NCBI RefSeq assembly: GCF_004216575.1
Contig: NZ_SGWW01000004.1
Coordinates: forward strand, 155,980-219,979
Direction: 5' to 3'
Length of the DNA: 64,000 nt
Source: Microcella putealis
GTDB taxonomy: Bacteria; Actinomycetota; Actinomycetes; Actinomycetales; Microbacteriaceae
The translations under genes were made by a program, and so were the position numbers. Shown here piece by piece: positions 59,401 through 64,000 of the stretch. How positions within the stretch are numbered: position 1 is the stretch's first letter; every line of letters starts with the position of its first letter. The notes under the pieces are model-generated. The model saw only the letters and a program-made list of their open reading frames with translations, did no database searches and was not told where the DNA came from.

Positions 59401-59666
59401 CGCCAATCCTCAGCGAGCGTGCCGCTCCCGTCACTTTCCTCGACGTCCCCCTCATCTACGTCGGCCTCGACGTATTCAAGAGAACCGTTGGCGCCGGCCG
59501 GTGATGGGGACCTGTCAGCCTCCGCGTCGAGGGGAAACAACATGCCGACGACGTATTGGAGCGACGGGCGGTTCTCAATGAGGACCTCCTCGTCTCCCTG
59601 CTCAGGGCCGACGTATGCGGCGCGAAAATGGGCTAAGGCCTTTTCCTGCGCTTCGGTCAATGCCAC
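56478..59666 (-). CDS. drmA: DrmA-like helicase
   Basis: A 1062-residue SF2 helicase. The N-terminal 400 residues carry YVVGMLFPLD and FVTNVDSVLCDFACGTYALVED, seen in DrmA. Walker A is WFPTGGGKTEAYLAL near residue 424. The DELH box is SLIIQDELHLLSGPLGT, with the SAT-like VASTATIRASESQVRGLYGR and the last motif QATSRVGRG after it. With DrmB this is the core pair of all DISARM systems. The gene follows the NERD-helicase gene by 4 bp. The GTG start is used. Confidence 0.88.
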   Translation of the reverse strand: MALTEAQEKALAHFRAAYVGPEQGDEEVLIENRPSLQYVVGMLFPLDAEADRSPSPAGANGSLEYVEADVDEGDVEESDGSGTLAEDWRPSSAAISFVTNVDSVLCDFACGTYALVEDDGPQRWQRSAHAFADLELSRTGPQIRQLFAGAVPLEIGTRWRPYGASKWLVTLHVRIRAQATGDDRADIPQMLFQVDLSARAGEGGQILEYDVSRALDVDAEAAELRLRYRERKVFAVGHGMAATWETDESGNCLRVQLDPVPHFVVPAIEQAGASTLHERARPALDLDFLARLDTDPKAVTEALYHFVDAFSTWVAGQQAKARDLGPTAMSVVDRSTNAERRMRAGVDLLADPESRDVRLSFALAMSAMRLQMHQAALARGEKDPHPAWRPFQLGFLLVSLASTVDEHHSDRSLVDLIWFPTGGGKTEAYLALAAIEIFLRRIKYGQEGGGTAVITRYTLRLLTSQQFQRAASLICAMELLRQRDNRAKGMARFSIGLWVGNEATPGTRDQARYALERLYKAQHPQEANEFQITECPWCLAELVPERKDDSRQTYGARMVGRDVAFRCVDVTCEFSSRDLPMNVVDELLYEEPPTFLLATVDKFARLQFKQAAGRLLGIGTPYRSPSLIIQDELHLLSGPLGTTVAVFDAVLQALLGASGSVPKIVASTATIRASESQVRGLYGRSVSLYPPAGLDGDSTFFSRPVASGEGRLYLGLMPQSVSQATALVAAASPMLELPGVLVDDASRVGGLDPYWTLVMYHNSLRELGRSSALLLDDVNGRLATRADRLNLERRTVRADRVLELTSRRGPEELPKDLRRLRTSADLSDDAVDAVLSSNMLSVGIDVQRLALLLMVGQPKTTAEYIQATSRVGRGSTNGIVVTLFRPNRARDRSHFETFRGFHDALYRSVEPTSVTPWSLSSRDRSLSGALVALMRHSVTVISADDGAGSLDLSNPRLKAASDKLADEFLAFVAAADESEEEAARVQVGLLLREWDRKAKSARDSGNKLYYERHPSRDAALVKRFGQTGDEWLVADSMRSVEPNVAVEVQEPEREVQRAEDSA

Positions 59667-59670
59667 AAGT

Positions 59671-61182
59671 TCATCCCCCTACGCGTCGGGCCAGCGATTG
59701 AAGGCGCCGACGATCAGAGTCAGAGCAGACGACATGAAGGCTGACTCTCGGGCGGGTCACTGCCACGTAGAGCGCAGCAAGTGTCAAGTCCGAGTACTCC
59801 GCTGGTAGGTCACAAACAACAACATGTTCCGCCTCAAGACCTTTCGCAACACGCGGACTAACCAGACGAACACCATCCACCACTTCGTCAAGCGAATCTT
59901 CAGCTGCTGCGGAGATCACCCAGATCGCCGACGGCGGAACTCCATCCTTCTTAAACGACCGCGCGAGCCGCAGAGCGTGAGCCCGAGATTCTCCATCTAG
60001 CGCGGGAACCCATTGAATTCGCTCACCGTTCACGATCCCCGGGTCACCGACGTCAGCCCCGAGATACTCCTGAACCATATGAACTATTGCCCGCGTGTTT
60101 CTAACGTTGCGACTTAGGTCGTACTCCATACCTTCTTCACGGACCAAGTCGAAGACCTCTTGGTCAAAACGGCCGTCAACATGAGCTTGATTGTTCTGGT
60201 CGAGGAACATGCGCCACCTTCCGTTCGCACGTCCATTAACAAGAATCCTGTCGAGCACATCCATCGCCTCCGGGTACATAAGATCCTGCGCCTCGTCGAC
60301 AAGCACCACATCGTAAAGACGCGAGTCTTCTAGCTGCGCGAATTCACGCACCACCACTGAGCGACCCTCGAGTCGGGGCTCAAAGAATGCCCGAAGGCCC
60401 GGCGACATGAACGTCACCAAGACTGACCGGCCTGCTGCCGCTTCTTGCTTCGCCGCCTCGGCCAAGACCACAGACTTCCCCGTCCCAGCTCCGCCGAGGA
60501 CAAGTATTCGATCATTCTTAGCAAGGCCAGCGAGGACCCGTGCCTGCTCGTCAGTCGCAAGGTTCTGCTCATCGATGACCGCGCCCCGCTGGGCATCCAC
60601 AACGGGCAGGCGCGAAAACTGGCCAAAGAGCCGGTTGCGAAGCTCTTCCGAACGGGCAGGGCGCACACCCCGCGGTGCGTCTGCCGCCGAACGCGCAATC
60701 TCGTCAAACGCGGACGCAAGGGCTTCGACGGTCATTGACTCCTTGGAAAGCCAATGTGAAGCCTTCCAGCCGACGTCAGCAGGTGGATGTTCGATATCCG
60801 GGGTCAAAGCAATCGCCTCGCTCGGGTACCAGCCGAGCCCGTCCTCTTTCAAGATGTTGCGAAGCGCGAACATCGCTTCACGGGCCTGGTCGATGGGAGA
60901 GGTATTCAACCTGTGGTTATCCCCATGACGATCGATCGTGTACCACGTTCCCTCGAATTTCTTTACTCCACCGCCTTTGACCTCGATGACAATGACCACC
61001 CCCCGCCAGAGAACAACGAAGTCGGCCTCAGACATCTGTTTACCCGGCGCTGTACGGAGCTTCACAGAATGAAATGCAACTGCATCCGAGCTCGGAACAA
61101 GATGGAGCAATCTGGCTACTTTGCGCTCAGCGTCACTTTGCGCTGAACGTTCGATATCCTGCAAATCCGGAACAAGTATCAC
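59671..61182 (-). CDS. NERD-nuclease / SF1-like helicase fusion
   Basis: A 503-residue protein. The N-terminal NERD domain contains the nuclease motif EADFVVLWRGVVIVIEVKGGG. The rest is an SF1/DUF2075-type motor: Walker A GGAGTGKSVVLAEAA at about residues 228-236, Walker B LYDVVLVDEAQDL, and the late AKGLEAEHVVVCDLP and ALYVAVTRPRVSL motifs. The GTG at 61182 overlaps the upstream stop (GTGA) and has AGGAG before it; a TTG at 61200 would add six residues. It lies where DISARM systems do not normally have such a gene. It may supply nuclease activity in place of DrmC. Confidence 0.82.
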   Translation of the reverse strand: MILVPDLQDIERSAQSDAERKVARLLHLVPSSDAVAFHSVKLRTAPGKQMSEADFVVLWRGVVIVIEVKGGGVKKFEGTWYTIDRHGDNHRLNTSPIDQAREAMFALRNILKEDGLGWYPSEAIALTPDIEHPPADVGWKASHWLSKESMTVEALASAFDEIARSAADAPRGVRPARSEELRNRLFGQFSRLPVVDAQRGAVIDEQNLATDEQARVLAGLAKNDRILVLGGAGTGKSVVLAEAAKQEAAAGRSVLVTFMSPGLRAFFEPRLEGRSVVVREFAQLEDSRLYDVVLVDEAQDLMYPEAMDVLDRILVNGRANGRWRMFLDQNNQAHVDGRFDQEVFDLVREEGMEYDLSRNVRNTRAIVHMVQEYLGADVGDPGIVNGERIQWVPALDGESRAHALRLARSFKKDGVPPSAIWVISAAAEDSLDEVVDGVRLVSPRVAKGLEAEHVVVCDLPAEYSDLTLAALYVAVTRPRVSLHVVCSDSDRRRLQSLARRVGG

Positions 61183-64000
61183 GAATTCTGCTCCTGCCAA
61201 AGTTCTTCATATTCACGGAAACCGAGCAAGTTATTTATATCGGCGCTTCCGAAGTTGTCCGCCATATCGACGATGAGGCACTCCTCTTTACCACCATTCC
61301 GTGGTCCACGAAGGCCGCGCCCAGCCATCTGGATGTAGGCGTTTGGACTAAAAGTTGGCCGTGCGATATAGAGGGCCGTCACCCCAGGAGCATCAAATCC
61401 TTGTGTAAGAAGATCACAATTTGCAAGAACTTGAATGTGCCCATCCCTGAATCGTCGAATAACGTCACGACGCTCTTGCCGGCCCGTTAAGCCACTGACC
61501 GATGCGGCTTCGATACCTCGGAACCGCAGTGTGGCCGCGAGCACCTGCGCGGACAGCACATTCGGCGTGAACACAAGAACCGAGCGTCCGTAGCTCTCAT
61601 CGAGGTTCATGATGCTGTCTACGAGACTCCCCATACGAGCATGGTCGGCAGCAACGCGATCGAGGACTGTGCCGGTCACACGATTCGTTCGCTTAGCTTC
61701 AAGCGCTTCCTCCTCAGAAAGCCGAACATGTGCTCCCTCGAGCACGTCATGCTTCACGCGGGCAAGAACTCCAAGACCAACAAGCTGTTGGTAAGGATTG
61801 TCCTCGAATGCGGCAATCTTCTTTCGCCCAAAGCGAGCAGCCAGAAGGTCCGTAGCTTGAGAGGACGTACCTTTGAACGGAGTTGCAGAGAGGCCAATTA
61901 GAGGCCTGGAGAAACCACGGCCATCGATTCCTAGCCACGAAAGAATTCGCCTGTATCGCGCCGAGACCCCAGCAACGTGACCTTCATCAATGAAGACGGC
62001 CTCCGCGGCACTGAGCCACTCGTATTCGATTTTCCCGAGAATGACCTCTAACTTGGCGTCTGTCGCGACCACGACACTGAGGTCTGTGTCAGGAGCTTGA
62101 ACGTCGTTGGCCCCCCATAGCCGCGCCACACTAAGCGGCATATCGACACGTTGATCAGTGCACAGCCCTCGCCACACCTCGCTGAAGGTCTGAACTGCCT
62201 GCTCACAAAGCTCCTGCGACTGCGCTATCCAAAGCACAGGACCCCTGAGCTTCCCGTCTATGAAGAGCTGCAGAATGGTCTGCGACGCTACGCGAGTCTT
62301 TCCAGCCCCGGTAGGCAGCTCGACCATCGCCTTTGACCGCTTTCCGTCCTCTCCGACCTCCAAGATCGTCGATCGGATTTGTGTGCTGATCTTCGCCTGA
62401 TAGTCATGAAGCCGGGGAAGGACCGTAGCGCCGGGGACCACAAATTCGGCATCTTGCCTCTGAGTGCGCTGGCCCGCGTATTCAGCGCCGAAGCCCATTC
62501 TCCGAAGCCAAGTGATCGTTGCGGAACCGCCAGCCCAATGAGTGGGGACATCCGGGAAACCCTCCCGGCGGAAGAGGTCAGCAAGCTCACTGATCGCGTC
62601 CTTGCCATACACGGAAAGACACAGTGAAGCGACAGATGTGTCTTTAGTGACCAGCCCTTGGGCCTCCAAGCCCTGCCAGAGACCTTTCGGCAATTTCTCC
62701 CGCATGTCGTCTTCACCGAAGTAGACGTCTAGTCGGTCCGCGTCGTTTGAGGCGGCAAGCGCGGATTGGCGCAACAACTCCAAGTGATGGTCAAGCCCAA
62801 CTCGGAGTGCATGTTCGATGTCAGCGTTATTCATGCCGAGGTCATATGCCTCGTTCGCCGCAGAGAGTGCACCTCTTTCGTCAAGCGATGAGGCGACGAT
62901 GAGGTTGACACCGTCACGGTGGAAACCGAGCGATTGCGTTTCCACGCCTTCTTCGGTAGTCACCCATTTCTCAATCGAGTCCGCCCGAGAAATGGACAAA
63001 TCACTCAAATCTTGGCCAGCCGCCCACCCCCGCAGTCCGGGAAATACGTCGAGAAGCCTCTCGACATCCCGACGGCCGTCGATGCGAATAGAGAACGCAA
63101 AACTGTCCTCAAAACGCTTGCAGCCGGCTTCCTTGACCAGGCGGTGGGCTCGCTCCTCGTCCGCCAGCAGATATGGCCTCTGGTGGTGGGCGAGGTAGTC
63201 GCGCTGCTCATCATCTACAGCGATGTAAATGGTGGACGACGGCCGAGACTCAAGCGATCGTCCGACTCGCGCAGGTAGTCGAGGCGGCTGGCCGTCAGGG
63301 TATGCGATCGGCAGCGCATCGAGTATGAATTCAACAAGAACTGCGTCATCGAAACGCGGAGGAAGCAGTTCAACCGCAAGCGCCTCACAAAGCACTTCGG
63401 CGTGCACCTGACTCAATTCTTGTGGCAAACGGAGAACCTCAGCGACCACCCTCGGCCCCTCATACAGAGGAAGCAGATCGCGATACTCAACAAGAGATGG
63501 GGCGACAGCGTTTGCGACGGGCCTGTACCCCCGAGTTGTTCTTAGCAGCCCCGCCCGTTCCACCGCCCAGCGGACCGGCGACATCACCCGATAGGAGATA
63601 CCAGTAGCGGTGTCCTCACACTCCCAAGAGGAGTCGCCGAACTCAAGAAGCCCACGAGTCCACGACTCTCTGAGCTGCTCGGAAGCACCAGCTTCCTGCA
63701 GCAGCAGAAGTGCTGAGAAGGGACCAGGTGAACTGGCTTGGCCTGAATACAGGCTGATGCGTTCAATAGGCCGATCCCCGGGCGTCAGTCGGTCATTTAG
63801 CTCTCGGAGAACCCACTCTTGATACTCGCCCGCAGCAAACTCATCCTCGAACGAGTAGTCAGAGATCGGACGGGTCGTCACCCCCAGCTCATGCGCCAAG
63901 CCCGGAATGCAGCGCTGCCTGTCCAGCAGCCTGTCCGCGGCGCTAGTGAGTAGTTCAGAGTCCAGATCAAGTACCTGTTGCGGGTATCGCCAGCCACCAT
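61179..64000 (-). CDS. SF2 helicase with long N-terminal region, partial
   Basis: At least 940 residues; the frame stays open to the window edge, so the start lies beyond it. A TTG at 63897-63899 is not needed as a start. The N-terminal 500 residues have no recognised motif. The C-terminal motor has ELPTGAGKTRVASQT (Walker A), FIDEGH in place of DEAH, GLSATPFKG (motif III) and IQMAGRGLRGPRNGGKE (motif VI). It resembles ResIII/XPB-like motors, not the SNF2-type DrmD. It is the first visible gene of the leftward defence operon and is coupled to the NERD gene by GTGA. It may be the system's DrmE-position gene or a new component. Confidence 0.8.
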   Translation of the reverse strand, partial: GGWRYPQQVLDLDSELLTSAADRLLDRQRCIPGLAHELGVTTRPISDYSFEDEFAAGEYQEWVLRELNDRLTPGDRPIERISLYSGQASSPGPFSALLLLQEAGASEQLRESWTRGLLEFGDSSWECEDTATGISYRVMSPVRWAVERAGLLRTTRGYRPVANAVAPSLVEYRDLLPLYEGPRVVAEVLRLPQELSQVHAEVLCEALAVELLPPRFDDAVLVEFILDALPIAYPDGQPPRLPARVGRSLESRPSSTIYIAVDDEQRDYLAHHQRPYLLADEERAHRLVKEAGCKRFEDSFAFSIRIDGRRDVERLLDVFPGLRGWAAGQDLSDLSISRADSIEKWVTTEEGVETQSLGFHRDGVNLIVASSLDERGALSAANEAYDLGMNNADIEHALRVGLDHHLELLRQSALAASNDADRLDVYFGEDDMREKLPKGLWQGLEAQGLVTKDTSVASLCLSVYGKDAISELADLFRREGFPDVPTHWAGGSATITWLRRMGFGAEYAGQRTQRQDAEFVVPGATVLPRLHDYQAKISTQIRSTILEVGEDGKRSKAMVELPTGAGKTRVASQTILQLFIDGKLRGPVLWIAQSQELCEQAVQTFSEVWRGLCTDQRVDMPLSVARLWGANDVQAPDTDLSVVVATDAKLEVILGKIEYEWLSAAEAVFIDEGHVAGVSARYRRILSWLGIDGRGFSRPLIGLSATPFKGTSSQATDLLAARFGRKKIAAFEDNPYQQLVGLGVLARVKHDVLEGAHVRLSEEEALEAKRTNRVTGTVLDRVAADHARMGSLVDSIMNLDESYGRSVLVFTPNVLSAQVLAATLRFRGIEAASVSGLTGRQERRDVIRRFRDGHIQVLANCDLLTQGFDAPGVTALYIARPTFSPNAYIQMAGRGLRGPRNGGKEECLIVDMADNFGSADINNLLGFREYEELWQEQNS

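Noticed and set aside
61179..64000. DrmD of class 1 DISARM
   Set aside because: The motor motifs are ResIII/XPB-like with DEGH and not SNF2-like, and the methyltransferase is of the C5 type found in class 2.

Overview
The window comes from a high-GC Gram-positive chromosome, most likely an actinomycete of the family Microbacteriaceae. The reasons are the very GC-rich codon use, frequent GTG starts, leaderless-looking TA-rich -10 boxes just before start codons, and the actinobacterial gene order tilS-hpt-ftsH-folE-folP-folBK-DUF3180-DUF2520-panC-lysS. Family names rest on reading motifs by eye; no database search was run.

Layout. Positions 1-10040 are housekeeping or peripheral metabolism: an esterase, an AAA ATPase, the last steps of the beta-ketoadipate pathway (pcaI, pcaJ, pcaF), a glutathione peroxidase and a large kinase/class-III aminotransferase fusion. 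Positions 10176-15699 are a nested mobile element. An IS481-like insertion sequence (10192-15683) lies directly against the 3' end of a tRNA-Ser(CGA) gene with a 16-bp direct repeat. Its transposase gene is itself split by a 4.17-kb Tn5053/Tn552-like transposon (10334-14503) that carries a transposase, an AAA partner, a serine resolvase and a cadmium module (cmtR-cadD). Positions 15884-31430 hold radA, an ArgA-like acetyltransferase, a fasciclin protein behind a 17-C homopolymer, clpC, a DUF2975/XRE operon, pirin and glutaminase-STAS.

Positions 31441-43842 are a long leftward cluster for tRNA modification, purine salvage, membrane proteolysis, folate, pantothenate and lysyl-tRNA synthesis, with many 4-nt GTGA stop/start overlaps. 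Then come ppa, a secreted M23 peptidase, three tRNAs (Glu, Asp, Phe) and katG.

From about 50.1 kb to the right end the content becomes accessory and visibly less GC-rich. A two-gene unit encodes an unknown protein and a serine hydrolase with a membrane-like tail. After a DUF1801 protein comes a DISARM-like anti-phage locus (53207-64000). It encodes a cytosine-5 methyltransferase (DrmMII-like), a DUF1998 protein (DrmB-like), a large helicase (DrmA-like), a NERD-nuclease/helicase fusion and a second SF2 helicase that runs off the window. No DrmC phospholipase-D nuclease was found, so the nuclease-like NERD-helicase and the extra helicase make this an atypical gene set. It is the best candidate here for a new system variant.
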